A DNA stretch of 64,000 nucleotides from Tessaracoccus defluvii (GTDB lineage: Bacteria > Actinomycetota > Actinomycetes > Propionibacteriales > Propionibacteriaceae), in assembly GCF_014489575.1 (NCBI RefSeq), contig NZ_CP060789.1, positions 806,001 through 870,000 of the forward strand. The letters run 5' to 3'. Under the pieces are notes generated by a model, which made no database searches, was not told where the DNA came from, and saw only the letters and a list, made by a program, of their open reading frames with translations. Shown here piece by piece: positions 25,059 to 36,159 of this stretch; positions within the stretch are counted from its first letter, which is position 1; each line of letters opens with the position of its first letter. The position numbers were made by a program, and so were the translations under genes.

Positions 25059-28000
25059 ATGGCGACCACACCCACCCAGTTGGCCGAGATTTTGCGTCTT
25101 GCCAGTATGAAGTTCCTAGACTCGGATCGTTGGATACGCAACGATGCGGTTCGTGCAGAGCGGCGTGCCTTGCTGCGTGACGGTGCGGCGCTGCTCCAAG
25201 ATGTTCTGCTCGAGCCCGTCATACCCTACGAGGGCACTCAGTCTGGCATGGAGGTCTGCCAGAGCGCGGGATTGAGTGAACAGGAGAGCTCACTGCTGCT
25301 GGAGGCGCTCTTTGGGGCCTGCCCGGCAGATGTGGTGCTGCACGAGCACCAGGCAGAGGCACTTGTGGCGGCGGCCAATGGGCGAAACCCCATCATCACG
25401 AGCGGGACCGGTTCGGGAAAGACGGAGGCCTTCCTCCTGCCTGTGCTCACGCGCCTCATGCTCGAGGCCCGAAAGCGTGAGACGAGGCGGATCCAGCGAG
25501 GGTGGTGGGAAGCGCCGAACACGCGCCGCTGGGAACCGCTGCGGAACGATCCAGACGCTGCCATACGCACGATGATCCTCTACCCGATGAACGCGTTGGT
25601 GGAAGACCAACTTACGCGCCTCAGACGGACTCTGCGTCGGTTGGCCTCATTGGGTGGGCCCGAGGTCTGGTTTGGGAGGTACACCTCGGCCAGCCCGGGC
25701 GGGAGCAGGCCTGTGCCGGTTAGGCCGGACGACCGTGTCGCGCGAGTAGGAGAGAGCTTGCGAGATCTGGCAAGCGAATTCCAGGAACTCTCTGAGCACA
25801 TGACGGAAGATGAGCTCGGCCATTTTCAGGACCCTTGCCACAATGAGATGGTGAGCCGCTGGGACATGATCGCCGATCCACCCGACATCCTCGTGACCAA
25901 CTACTCCATGCTCAATGTCATGCTCATGCGGCGACTTGAGGAGCCCATCTTCGACAAGAGTCGTGCATGGCTGGCGTTGGATCCGACCAACGTCTTCACA
26001 CTTGTTGTCGACGAACTCCATCTCTACCGAGGTGCCCCAGGGGCGGAGGTGGCGCTGATCATCAGGTCGTTGTGTGATCGCCTGGGACTACAACCAGACT
26101 CTCCTCAGCTGCGGGTGGTCGGAACGAGCGCCTCCCTGTCGGAAGGGGAGAAGTCGAGGCGCTATCTCGAGCGCTTCTTCGGAGTCCCAAGCCACTCCTT
26201 TAGCCTCATCGGAGGGCGGCAGCGTCAGCTTACGGTGCCCGAATCATTCTCTCCGGATACGGTCTTCGCCGCAGTGCGTGAGCACAGGGTGCCCCGGGGC
26301 CTTGATGCGGCGCTCGCCCTTGCCTGTCGCCAGTCGGACGGAACCTATCGGGCAACTCGTCTCCCGGTCCTGCTTGAGCGTGTACTGGGCAAGACAGCCT
26401 CGCCAGAAGAGGGTGACCAGATCATGGCTGCCCTGGCCAACGACGATTCTCCCCAGGGAATCGCGTTTCGCGCGCATCTCTTTATGAAGGCCATGAGAGG
26501 ACTCTGGGCCTGTAGCAGCGTCACCTGCAGTGAGATTGCCGAGTGCTTCCGTGAAGGCCGGGCCCCGATTGGTCGCCTCTACAGCCGTCCTGCAGCATTC
26601 TGCAGGTGTGGCGGCCGCGTGCTGGAGGTGTTGCTTTGCGGGACATGCGGCGACCTCTCGCTCGGTGGGCGGGTGGTAGCCACCAATGATGATGGTGGGG
26701 TATTCCTCGCAGCCACACCGCGCGAACGAGACGAACCCGTGGCGAGAAGTGCCTGGACCACCGACGACTACAGGTGGTTCCGCCCAGGAGCGCCGGTGGT
26801 GGGAGAGGAGCACTACAAGGACCTGGTCACGTGGTCATTCGTCGCGGGCTCGTTCAATCCGCAGCTGGGGTATCTGTCGAGTGACCCTGTAGACGGGGAC
26901 GTGGGTACGTTACTGCAGATCCGAGTTCCGGACGGAGCAAGGATCTCAGCCCTCCCGCCCAAGTGCTTGCACTGCCAGCAGCGTCGCCCCCAGCGCAGCT
27001 TGCTGCCTTCGGGGCGCACAAGGACACCGATCATTACCCCGGATCTCGGCGCTGGCACCATCTCTCACCTGATCATCGGGCAGGGGCTTCGTGCCCTCGG
27101 CCAGCGACCTGAGGATCCTGGCACCATCGTCTTTGCGGACAGCCGTGACCAAGCCTCGCGGACTGCGCTGATCGTTGGGGCAAACCACTATCACGACCTC
27201 GTGAGGCAGTTGATTCACCGCAGCTTGGCAGAGGACGCTGAGGCGGACAAGCTTGCGCTCCTGAAGCGCGGGGGTGGAGACGCAACCCTCACCGTGGAAG
27301 AGATGGTCCGCTATGAGGAGCTAAAGCGCACTTACCCAGATCTGGCCTATGCGTACCGCGTGGCGGCCGTCGGGCTGGAGCGCGACCGTGAGCGGGAGCA
27401 GATTGAGGCTGCGGAAAGGGGAGCGAAGCGGGGAACGCCTTGGCCATCTCTGATTCGTTCTCTCGAGGCGGACCTTCTCCGCCTTGGCGTGTCGCCGGGA
27501 GGTCCGAGAGCGGGGCTGCAGAGGCTAGACGATGGATCGCCCTGGAACCGTGCCTTTCCGACGATCGAGGATGGAGAGTGGGTGGCGCTCCCTGAAGGAG
27601 GGGCGAGAGCTGATTTCCACGAGACCTACCGGGCGGCCCTCATTGAGTCGGTAGCTCGGGCGATTGGCGGAGATGAGCGCCGCGACCTGGAGGAGACGCG
27701 TGTCGGATATCTGGCACTCGCAGGAGAAGGGGAGGACAATCTCTCCGAGATCCTCAGCTCAGTGTTGCGGCTACTGCTCTGCGCTGGCCGGTGGCAGCCG
27801 GGGGCATGGACGCCCCACACAGGTCGCCCCCGAAGTGTCACGAGCTACCTCAAGCGGGTGGCCGTAGCCACTGGACGTGGTGCAGCGAAACTTGAGGCGG
27901 TAGTCGACGAGAAGCTTGCCGCTGTACTTGACGGCGGGATTCTTCAGCTGAACAGAGCCGATCTCCCCTTGTATCTGCGACGCTCCAGCACAGCGTGGGT

Positions 28001-30212
28001 ATGTGATGTCTGTTCCCGGGGGCATGGGCATGCCTCTGCGGGGGTGTGCACACGAGAGGACTGCAGGGGGAAGGTTGTCCCGGTCATTCAGCAAAGGGAA
28101 GATGACTACTATGCTTGGCTGGCGCGTCAGGAACCGCGTCGGCTGTCGACGTCAGAACTCACTGGACAAAACTCGCCAGAGCAGCAACGTGAGCGTCAAC
28201 GCTGGTTCCGACGGGCCCTTCTCCCGAAACCGCGCGAGAACCTGAGAACCACGCCGCTCGACGTGCTCAGCGTGACCACCACCATGGAGGTGGGGATCGA
28301 CATCGGCGACCTTGCGTTGGTCGTGATGGGCAACATGCCACCGCAGCGGTTCAATTACCAGCAACGGGTCGGACGGGCGGGGCGTGGTGGACAACGTTTC
28401 TCGTATGCCATCACCGTGGCTCGAGACCGAAGCCACGATGACTACTATTTCTGGGCGCCCGAACGGATCACGGGCGATCCGCCGCCACAGCCATTCGTGG
28501 ACACTGCGCGGCCTGCAATCCTCAGGCGTGTCATTGCCGCGGAACTCCTGCGACGGGCCCTCAGCGGGCGCAACTCGGGAGGTTCCGTGCACGGCGAGTT
28601 CGGCGAAACGACCCGTTGGCACGAGCGTAGGGACAGCGTCAAGAGCTGGCTGGCTAGCAGCCAGGACGTGACGCAAGTGGTGGCACGGATGAGTCATCGC
28701 AGTGGAGTCTCCCGGGAAGATGGGCACGCCCTTGAGGTCTGGGCACGCGCCAGCCTGATCACTGACATTGATGAGGCGGTGGCAAACCACGCCTTCCAGC
28801 AACCGGATCTGGCTGAGCGGCTGGCTGCCGCAGGAGTGCTGCCGATGTTCGGTTTCCCCACCACATCACGCGACCTGCATTTCGCCAAGGCCACTTCCCT
28901 TAGCGACACCAAGATCTCCGAAAGGTCTCTCGAGCAGGCCGTCAGCCTGTTCGCGCCCGGGTCTGTGATCGTCAAGGACGGCTGGTCCTACGAGGTTGAT
29001 GGCTTCGCAGACTACGCAACGGCGCGGGGGAGACCTCAGTCCAGAGATCCCTTGCGCTCCCGGATTGAGGTGACGGTGTGCTCCGGATGCGCCACCGCAC
29101 GTGTTGTCCCTCAGGAGGCTGGCTGTGCGGTATGCGGCTCACCGACAAGTGTGCTCGCTGTTCATCAGCCCGCGGGGTTCCGAGCGGGGAAACGTGACGA
29201 CGGCGTGACAGATGATTCTGGAGCTCCACGAGCGGACCCGCCGGCCCTGGCGTGGGTCGAGTTGGGCGAACCTCATCACACCCTCGAAAGGGTCGATGTG
29301 TGGCAGCAGGATCGTGCACAGCTTGTGACCATCAACAACGCGGATGGTGAAGGCTTCGAGTTCTTTCGGGAAAGGGATGGCTCGGTCGTTACCAAGAACG
29401 TTGGGGGCAACCTGCAGAAGATGGGGCAGGGTGCCATCGGCGAAGTCCGGACAACAGACGCAATGCTCATGCTCCCACGTCGGCTTGAGCTGTCGTCCGG
29501 CGTGGTGTCTGTGGAGCGGGATGAGTGCCCGGCCGGGTTGCCTGCATTGACGTCCTTTGCCCAGGTACTGCGCACTGCTGCAAAGAGCACCCTCGATATC
29601 GATCCCACGGAGTTATCTGTCGGTCTGCAACAGCGACGAGTCGGTGAAACCCAGACGGCGATGGTGTACGTTGCCGACACTCTGGCGAACGGAGCGGGGT
29701 ACTCGATCGAGTTGGGCCGACCCGAACGGGTAGATGAGCTGTTTGAGAGCATTCACCGGCGCGTAACCTCGCAGTGGCAGGGAGAGGACCATGCGGAATG
29801 TGACGCATCGTGCGCAGACTGTCTGCGCGCCTACGACAATCGCCGTCTCCACGGCCTCCTCGACTGGCGCCTGGCTTTGGATGTAGCTGAGCTCGCATCC
29901 GGACGGAGACTTGACACAGCACGATGGCTGGGACTCGCCGAGCGTGCCGCAACCAGATTCTCCAGCGCGTACGGAGAAGCGCTTGCGTCGAGAGTCACGC
30001 ATGCCGGCGACCTTGTTGTCGTAGAGGCGCAGGGCGTCGGGGCGATTCTGGGGCACCCGCTCTGGCGACGCGACGAGCCGGCATGGAACCAGGCGCAGCG
30101 CACGGCAGCGAATGAGGTGAGTGCACGGGGACTCAGACCGGTGATGAGTGACGTCCGCAGTGTCCGCCATTTCCCTGATCAGGTGTTTGAGGCGCTGATA
30201 TCGGGGTCGTAG
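25059..30212 (+). CDS. druE: Druantia DruE: DEAD/DEAH helicase with DUF1998
   Basis: A 1717-residue superfamily 2 helicase. Walker A is SGTGSGKT (residues ~114-121), the Walker B variant VVDELH is at ~317-321, motif III reads GTSAS, and motif VI is [11 protein letters not shown] near 1100-1112. A cysteine-rich insert (CRCGG, CGTCG, CLHCQ) lies mid-protein, CDVCSRG further on, and the C-terminal DUF1998/MZB region ends in [18 protein letters not shown] near 1580-1600. Size and domain order match DruE. RBS GGAAG in the 6-base gap after druH shows co-translation. Lower GC than neighbours. A DISARM DrmAB origin is less likely because there helicase and DUF1998 are separate proteins. Confidence 0.85.
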   Translation: MATTPTQLAEILRLASMKFLDSDRWIRNDAVRAERRALLRDGAALLQDVLLEPVIPYEGTQSGMEVCQSAGLSEQESSLLLEALFGACPADVVLHEHQAEALVAAANGRNPIITSGTGSGKTEAFLLPVLTRLMLEARKRETRRIQRGWWEAPNTRRWEPLRNDPDAAIRTMILYPMNALVEDQLTRLRRTLRRLASLGGPEVWFGRYTSASPGGSRPVPVRPDDRVARVGESLRDLASEFQELSEHMTEDELGHFQDPCHNEMVSRWDMIADPPDILVTNYSMLNVMLMRRLEEPIFDKSRAWLALDPTNVFTLVVDELHLYRGAPGAEVALIIRSLCDRLGLQPDSPQLRVVGTSASLSEGEKSRRYLERFFGVPSHSFSLIGGRQRQLTVPESFSPDTVFAAVREHRVPRGLDAALALACRQSDGTYRATRLPVLLERVLGKTASPEEGDQIMAALANDDSPQGIAFRAHLFMKAMRGLWACSSVTCSEIAECFREGRAPIGRLYSRPAAFCRCGGRVLEVLLCGTCGDLSLGGRVVATNDDGGVFLAATPRERDEPVARSAWTTDDYRWFRPGAPVVGEEHYKDLVTWSFVAGSFNPQLGYLSSDPVDGDVGTLLQIRVPDGARISALPPKCLHCQQRRPQRSLLPSGRTRTPIITPDLGAGTISHLIIGQGLRALGQRPEDPGTIVFADSRDQASRTALIVGANHYHDLVRQLIHRSLAEDAEADKLALLKRGGGDATLTVEEMVRYEELKRTYPDLAYAYRVAAVGLERDREREQIEAAERGAKRGTPWPSLIRSLEADLLRLGVSPGGPRAGLQRLDDGSPWNRAFPTIEDGEWVALPEGGARADFHETYRAALIESVARAIGGDERRDLEETRVGYLALAGEGEDNLSEILSSVLRLLLCAGRWQPGAWTPHTGRPRSVTSYLKRVAVATGRGAAKLEAVVDEKLAAVLDGGILQLNRADLPLYLRRSSTAWVCDVCSRGHGHASAGVCTREDCRGKVVPVIQQREDDYYAWLARQEPRRLSTSELTGQNSPEQQRERQRWFRRALLPKPRENLRTTPLDVLSVTTTMEVGIDIGDLALVVMGNMPPQRFNYQQRVGRAGRGGQRFSYAITVARDRSHDDYYFWAPERITGDPPPQPFVDTARPAILRRVIAAELLRRALSGRNSGGSVHGEFGETTRWHERRDSVKSWLASSQDVTQVVARMSHRSGVSREDGHALEVWARASLITDIDEAVANHAFQQPDLAERLAAAGVLPMFGFPTTSRDLHFAKATSLSDTKISERSLEQAVSLFAPGSVIVKDGWSYEVDGFADYATARGRPQSRDPLRSRIEVTVCSGCATARVVPQEAGCAVCGSPTSVLAVHQPAGFRAGKRDDGVTDDSGAPRADPPALAWVELGEPHHTLERVDVWQQDRAQLVTINNADGEGFEFFRERDGSVVTKNVGGNLQKMGQGAIGEVRTTDAMLMLPRRLELSSGVVSVERDECPAGLPALTSFAQVLRTAAKSTLDIDPTELSVGLQQRRVGETQTAMVYVADTLANGAGYSIELGRPERVDELFESIHRRVTSQWQGEDHAECDASCADCLRAYDNRRLHGLLDWRLALDVAELASGRRLDTARWLGLAERAATRFSSAYGEALASRVTHAGDLVVVEAQGVGAILGHPLWRRDEPAWNQAQRTAANEVSARGLRPVMSDVRSVRHFPDQVFEALISGS

Positions 30213-30248
30213 CTGAGCCCGATGCTGGCAGCTCTGGTTATCCACAAT

Positions 30249-30262
30249 CGAACATGGGTTCG
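30249..30262. promoter_or_regulatory. LexA (SOS) box upstream of the DUF222/HNH gene
   Basis: CGAACATGGGTTCG is a perfect CGAAC-N4-GTTCG palindrome. A -10-like TAGAGT follows at 30285-30290 and the ATG at 30297, the same spacing pattern as the SOS promoter at 62214. Confidence 0.8.
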
Positions 30263-30296
30263 GGAAAATGTCGGTGGAGATACCTAGAGTGAGGAC

Positions 30297-32054
30297 ATGG
30301 AACAGGTTGCACGGATCTCGGCGCGGGAGGCATTCGAGGATGCCCGCGCAGCCGTCGTGCTCCGACGCAGGGGAGAGGCGCAGCTCATCCGCGCCCTCTG
30401 CGATCTGGCGGCCTGCTACCGCGTCAACGAGCATGACCTCGTCGCGCCCCTGGTGGAGCAGTTCGTCGAGCTGGGCGGCGAGGGCACGCCGACCGTCTCC
30501 GAGTTCCTCCGGCTCGAGGTGCAGGGGCTGCTCGGCTGCAGCGCACCCGCGGCGGCGGGTCACCTGCGTGACGCCATCGACCTCAAGTTCCGCCACCCGC
30601 GCCTCTACGAGGCCGTCCAGGAGCTCACTCTCGACGCACCCCGCGCCCTTCGCGCCGCCCGCCGCTGTCACGACCTGAGCCCTCAGGCCTGTGACACGGT
30701 CAGCGCCCGGTGGCTGCCCCGGCAGGCCGGCCTGAGCTGGACGGCGGCGTTCAACCTGCTCGAGCGGCTCATCATCGTCGCCCATGCCCGACTGGCGGCC
30801 GAGAAGGAGCGGCGGGCCCGCGAGGATCGTGGGGTCTGGACCTGGGGCCTCTACGAGGGCGCGCTCAACCTCACCGGCAAGCTCGACGTCCTGGACGCCC
30901 GCTTCCTCGACGAGCGGCTCGACCAGCTCGCCCGCCTCCTCACGGTGCGTTTCCCGGAACTCAACTACCAGCAACGCCGCGCCAAGGCGATAGCCGTCCT
31001 CGCCAGCCCCGCGCATGCCCTGGCGATCCTCCAGCAGGCCGACCAGTGCGAGCTGCCGGTCGGGGAGTCGTGGACGTCGGGGCAGACCCCGGCATCGGTT
31101 CCGCCGTGCGCAGACCGGGAGCCGGTCGACGAGGAGTCCGGGCCCCCACCCGCGCCCGATGACGAGCGCGGAACGGCCGAGCCACCCTGGGCGCTCGACG
31201 GCTCCGACCCGCCGGGGCCTCCCGGCCTTCCAGTGGCCTGGCTCGACAGCATTTCCGGTGCACCGCCTCGTGCGGAGACGCCGTCGGCCGACGACGGTGA
31301 CCGGCCACCTGCCACCGTGGGACAGGGCGCCGGAGCGCCCGGCCGCGGCCAGCGCGCCGCGAGCGTGCCCACCGGGCCGCCCGCGCTGACCCCCGAACTC
31401 CTGGCACGACTCCGTCCGAGCCTCGGCCTCGCCGTCCACATCCACGCCGACGCGCTGGGCAACCTGACCGGCGACGCCCGCGTGGAGCGGGCCGGCCACA
31501 TCACGGCCTCGCTCCTGGGGGAACTCCTCCGCGACGGCGACGTGGCGGTGAGCGTCCACCCGGTGATCGACCTGCCAAACCTGGCGCCCGTCGACCGGTA
31601 CGTTCCCGGCCCGGTGATCCGTCGTGCGGTGGGACTGGTGTTCCCCGTGGAGCCGTTCCCGTTCTCCACCCGCCGGGCCGCGGGCCTGGACCTCGACCAC
31701 ACCGTCGCCTACCGCGCCGGCCGCCGGGGCCAGACGCGGCTGGGCAACCTGGCGCCGCTGAGCCGCAGCGTCCACCGCGCCAAGACCGCGGGCCACTGGC
31801 GGGTCGAGCAGCCGGAACCCGGCCGCATGGTGTGGGTCAGCCCCCTCGGATACCGCTACGAGGTGACCGAGTCGGGCACCCTCACCGTCCCGTCCCAGCC
31901 ACGCTCAGCGAGTCGCCTCCCGCGTGCCGATGCCGCGGACCTCCCCGCTACAGGTCGAGACCGAGGTCGAGGACCGGTGCCGAGTGGGTCAGCGCCCCGA
32001 CCGCCAGGAAGTCCACCCCGGTTGCGGCCACCGCGGCGGCCAGCGCCAGCGTGA
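30297..32054 (+). CDS. DUF222 / HNH-endonuclease-like protein (13E12 type)
   Basis: A 585-residue protein. The N-terminal DUF222 region begins MEQVARISAREAFEDARAAV; the middle is a proline-rich spacer (~270-350); near residue 465 comes an HNH-like segment, LDLDHTVAYRAGRRGQTRLG then NLAPLSRSVHRAKTAGHW. The usual cysteines or full HNH triad are partly changed. The -10 element TAGAGT ends 6 bases before the ATG, so transcription may be nearly leaderless. A LexA box makes it an SOS gene; related 13E12 genes of mycobacteria are DNA-damage inducible. The last ~35 codons run antisense into nadC, so the true end may be earlier. Confidence 0.8.
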   Translation: MEQVARISAREAFEDARAAVVLRRRGEAQLIRALCDLAACYRVNEHDLVAPLVEQFVELGGEGTPTVSEFLRLEVQGLLGCSAPAAAGHLRDAIDLKFRHPRLYEAVQELTLDAPRALRAARRCHDLSPQACDTVSARWLPRQAGLSWTAAFNLLERLIIVAHARLAAEKERRAREDRGVWTWGLYEGALNLTGKLDVLDARFLDERLDQLARLLTVRFPELNYQQRRAKAIAVLASPAHALAILQQADQCELPVGESWTSGQTPASVPPCADREPVDEESGPPPAPDDERGTAEPPWALDGSDPPGPPGLPVAWLDSISGAPPRAETPSADDGDRPPATVGQGAGAPGRGQRAASVPTGPPALTPELLARLRPSLGLAVHIHADALGNLTGDARVERAGHITASLLGELLRDGDVAVSVHPVIDLPNLAPVDRYVPGPVIRRAVGLVFPVEPFPFSTRRAAGLDLDHTVAYRAGRRGQTRLGNLAPLSRSVHRAKTAGHWRVEQPEPGRMVWVSPLGYRYEVTESGTLTVPSQPRSASRLPRADAADLPATGRDRGRGPVPSGSAPRPPGSPPRLRPPRRPAPA

Positions 32055-32814
32055 GCCCTCCGCTGGCCTCGGTGCGTACCCCGGCGGCGCGGCACCGGCG
32101 CACGGCCCGGGCGGTGTCGGCGACGGTGAAGTTGTCCAGCAGCACCAGGTCGGCGCCGGCGCCGACGGCCTCGTCCACCTGATCCAACGTGTCGCACTCC
32201 ACCTCGACGGTCACCTCCGGCGCGGCCGCCCGGACGGCTCTGAACGCCGCCGCCACCGAGCCGGCCGCCGCCACGTGGTTGTCCTTGATGAGGGCGGCGT
32301 CGCCGAGGGCCATCCTGTGGTTGCGCCCGCCGCCGCAGACGACGGCGTACTTCTGCAGCGTGCGCATGCCGGGCACGGTCTTGCGGGAATCGCGCACCGC
32401 CGCGCCGGTCCCCGCGATCGCGTCGACCCAGCGCGCCGTCGCCGTCGCGACCCCGGACAACTGCCCCAGGTAGTTCAGCAGCGTCCGCTCCGCGGTCAGC
32501 AGGCAGCGCAGCGGGCCGGTGATCTCCAGGACGGCGCCTCCCGGCGCGACCCGGGTGCCGTCGGGGGCGAGCACCGTCGCCGCAACTTCGACACCCAGCG
32601 ACTCCGACACCTGCCGCAGGACCTCCAGGGCCACCGGGATGCCGGCGATCACGCCGGCCTCGCGTGCCACGACGCGGGCCGTCCCGACGGCGTCCGCAGA
32701 CACGGTGGCCTCGGTCGTGACGTCCGGGCCGAGCCGCAGGTCCTCGTCGAGGGCGACGGCGACGCCGCGGCGCACCTCTGCCGGATCGATCGCGTCCCAC
32801 GCGGTGCTGCTCAT
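31948..32814 (-). CDS. nadC: Nicotinate-nucleotide pyrophosphorylase (quinolinate phosphoribosyltransferase)
   Basis: Converts quinolinate and PRPP to nicotinate mononucleotide. 288 residues; motifs TLLNYLGQLSGVATAT, RDSRKTVPGMRTLQKYAVVC, GGGRNHRMALGDAALIKDNH and EASGGLTL. The ATG (32812-32814) overlaps the nadB stop (TCAT on the plus strand), third gene of nadABC. Convergent with the DUF222 gene, whose frame overlaps its 3' end. Confidence 0.96.
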   Translation of the reverse strand: MSSTAWDAIDPAEVRRGVAVALDEDLRLGPDVTTEATVSADAVGTARVVAREAGVIAGIPVALEVLRQVSESLGVEVAATVLAPDGTRVAPGGAVLEITGPLRCLLTAERTLLNYLGQLSGVATATARWVDAIAGTGAAVRDSRKTVPGMRTLQKYAVVCGGGRNHRMALGDAALIKDNHVAAAGSVAAAFRAVRAAAPEVTVEVECDTLDQVDEAVGAGADLVLLDNFTVADTARAVRRCRAAGVRTEASGGLTLALAAAVAATGVDFLAVGALTHSAPVLDLGLDL

Positions 32815-34340
32815 GCTGCGTTCCTTTCGCTGTGGTCGAGTCGCCGGTGACAGCCGGCGGAGTCGGTGCGGGCGATGGCCCCGGCCAGCAGGGCCTCTGC
32901 GCATGCCCGCAGGTTGGTGGCGGTCAGCGAGGCGTCGTCGACGGCCCAGGGGCCGGAGCCCATGGCGGCGGCCACGGCCGCGGCCTCCCGCAGCCCGGCC
33001 TCGGTCCGCTCGACGAAGGCATGTTCCTGCATGGCGGACTTCAGCCCCGGAAGGCCGGCCGCGGCGACGGTCGCCTGCGCGGCCCGCTCCATGGGAGCCC
33101 CCGCGTGGGGGAGCGGTCCGGTGGCCAGCAGCCGACCGACGCGGTCCCCGGCGACGAGGGCCTCCGTCAACGAGTTGGACGCGAGACGGTTCGCGCCGTG
33201 CACGCCGGTGGAGGCGACCTCCCCGACGGCGAACAGGCCGGGCACCGAGGTGCGTCCGTCGAGCGTCGCCGCGACACCGCCGCAGGAGTAGTGGGCGGCG
33301 GGATGCACGGGGATCGGCTCCGTCACGGGGTCGACCCCGCGCCCGCGGCACAGCTCCAGGATGCCGGGGAACTTTCGCTCCCAGAAGTCAGCGCCGAAGG
33401 CCCTGGCGTCGAGGAGGACGTGGGGCTCACCCGAGCGACGCAGGCTGGCCATGATCGCCGCCGAGACCACGTCGCGGGGCGCCAGGTCCCCCAGGGCATG
33501 GAGGCCGGTCATGATCCGGGCCCCCGTGCGGTCGACGAGGAACGCGCCCTCGCCGCGGACGGCCTCCGAGACGAGCACACCCCGCTGTCTCGATTGCGGA
33601 TCGGCCAGCACCGTCGGGTGGAACTGCATGAACTCGAGGTCGCGGGGCTGTGCCCGGCCCGCATCGCCGCGGCCAGCCCGTCGCCGGTGGCCACCGGAGG
33701 GTTGGTGGTGACCGGCCACAGCTGACCGATGCCCCGGTGGCCAGAACGACGGCGTCGGCGAGCAGGTCGACGATGGCGCCGTCGGCACCGAGGAGACGAA
33801 CGCCACAGGCCCGACCGTCGACGTCGGTCAGCACGTCGACCAGCCGCGTGTGCTCACGGATCCGGGTGCGCGACCCGGCCAGCCCCCGTCGCAGAGCCGC
33901 CCACAGCGCCCGCTCCATCTCGGCGCCGGACGCGTCGCCGTCGGCGTGGATGATCCGCCGCGCCGAGTGCCCACCCTCCAGGTGGAGGTCGAGATCGCCG
34001 GAGGCATCCCGGTCGAACCGGGCGCCCGCCTCGATGAGCCGGGAGATGGCGCCCGGCGCGGAGGCGACGAGATCGCGCACGACGGCCTCGTCACACAACC
34101 CCGCCCCGGCTGCGAGCGTGTCGGCGACGTGCGCGTCGAGAGAGTCGGAGGCGTCCCACACCGCGGCGAGGCCGCCCTGTGCCCAGGATGTGGCCGAGTC
34201 GGTCGCCGCCCCGCGGGTGACGGCGACGCAGTCGACCCCCGCTGCGGCCAGGTGCAGCAGCGCCGACAACCCCGCGGCGCCGGTGCCGACGACCACGACC
34301 CGGGTGAACTCGAGCGCGGGCCTGCCGCCCGTCACGAGCA

Positions 34341-34344
<4 letters not shown>
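32811..34344 (-). CDS. nadB: L-aspartate oxidase (two frameshifts)
   Basis: Flavoprotein oxidising aspartate to iminoaspartate. N-terminal FAD motif [20 protein letters not shown], then [11 protein letters not shown] and [19 protein letters not shown]. The frame breaks twice: at the C run 33732-33735 (after VVLATG) and at 33653-33655. Restoring one base at each gives [20 protein letters not shown] and [20 protein letters not shown], typical of the family. The rest ([35 protein letters not shown]) is intact. The ATG overlaps the nadA stop. Probably functional in the organism. Confidence 0.93.
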
Positions 34345-35354
<1,010 letters not shown>

Positions 35355-35373
35355 CTGCACTCCTCCGGGTTAT

Positions 35374-35386
35374 CGCCTTATAGGCG
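35374..35386. promoter_or_regulatory. NrtR operator candidate CGCCTTATAGGCG
   Basis: CGCCT-TAT-AGGCG inverted repeat between nadA (start 35354) and the NrtR gene (start 35415). Location in the short divergent region fits repression of nadABC by the Nudix-type regulator. Confidence 0.65.
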
Positions 35387-35414
35387 GAAACTAGGTAGAC
35401 GGTAGCATGCCCGC

Positions 35415-36128
35415 ATGACGAGGCACCAAATCCGCGACGCGGCGGGCGTGGCGCTGTACCGGCACGAGTCGGTCGCCGCCGTCCTGCAGGTCCGTCGTCT
35501 CGACGACGCCGACAGGCTGTGCGTTCTGGTCGCCCGGCGCGACGGGGAGCCCTTCGCCGGCTCCTATGCGCTGCCCAGCGGGGCGGTCGAGCCGGGGGAG
35601 AGCATCGACGAGGCGGCACTGCGGCACCTCGCGCAGAAGGTGGACGTGTCCGGGGTGACACACCTCGAGCAGCTCGGCACCCGTTCCGATCCTGGTCGGG
35701 ATCCGGCGCAGCGCACCATCGCGACGATCTACCTGGGCTTGGTGCCGACGCTGAGCGACCCGGATCTTCCCGAACGCGCCCGGTGGATCCCGGTCGATGC
35801 GCTCCCGCCGCTGGCCTTCGATCACGCCACCGTCGTCGACGACGCGGTCGAGCGGCTCCGTGCCAAGCTCAGCTACACCAACGTCGGCTTCGCCCTCATG
35901 CCCGACGAATTCACCATTGCCGAGCTCCGCGACACGTACGTCGCCGCCCTCGGCTACGACGTCGCCGCCACGAATCTCCAGCGGGTCCTGACCCGTCGGG
36001 GCCAGCTGGAGGCGACCGGCGAGGTGACCCCGGCGGGGTCGCGCGGCGGACGCCCGGCCCGCCGCTTCCGCTTCCGCGACCGCAGGCTGGTCGTCACCGA
36101 CCAGTTCGCCGTCCTGCGGCCGGACTGA
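35415..36128 (+). CDS. nrtR: Nudix-related transcriptional regulator of NAD synthesis
   Basis: A 237-residue NrtR-type protein: N-terminal Nudix fold (VLVARRDGEPFAGSYALPSG, then AVEPGESIDEAALRHLAQKV) and C-terminal winged HTH (FALMPDEFTIAELRDTYVAA; NLQRVLTRRGQLEATGEV). The Nudix catalytic REUXEE is replaced by RHLAQK, as in NrtR proteins that sense ADP-ribose rather than hydrolyse it. Divergent from nadABC with a palindrome between, consistent with control of that operon. Confidence 0.9.
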   Translation: MTRHQIRDAAGVALYRHESVAAVLQVRRLDDADRLCVLVARRDGEPFAGSYALPSGAVEPGESIDEAALRHLAQKVDVSGVTHLEQLGTRSDPGRDPAQRTIATIYLGLVPTLSDPDLPERARWIPVDALPPLAFDHATVVDDAVERLRAKLSYTNVGFALMPDEFTIAELRDTYVAALGYDVAATNLQRVLTRRGQLEATGEVTPAGSRGGRPARRFRFRDRRLVVTDQFAVLRPD

Positions 36129-36159
36129 GCCCACCGCGGGAGCCCGCTAGCCTGGGGCG

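Noticed and set aside
22020..30212. DISARM (DrmA/DrmB) as identity of the large helicase pair
   Set aside because: In DISARM the helicase and DUF1998 are separate proteins and methylase or PLD genes are expected nearby; here one 1717-aa protein carries both and the partner is a single ~1000-aa protein.
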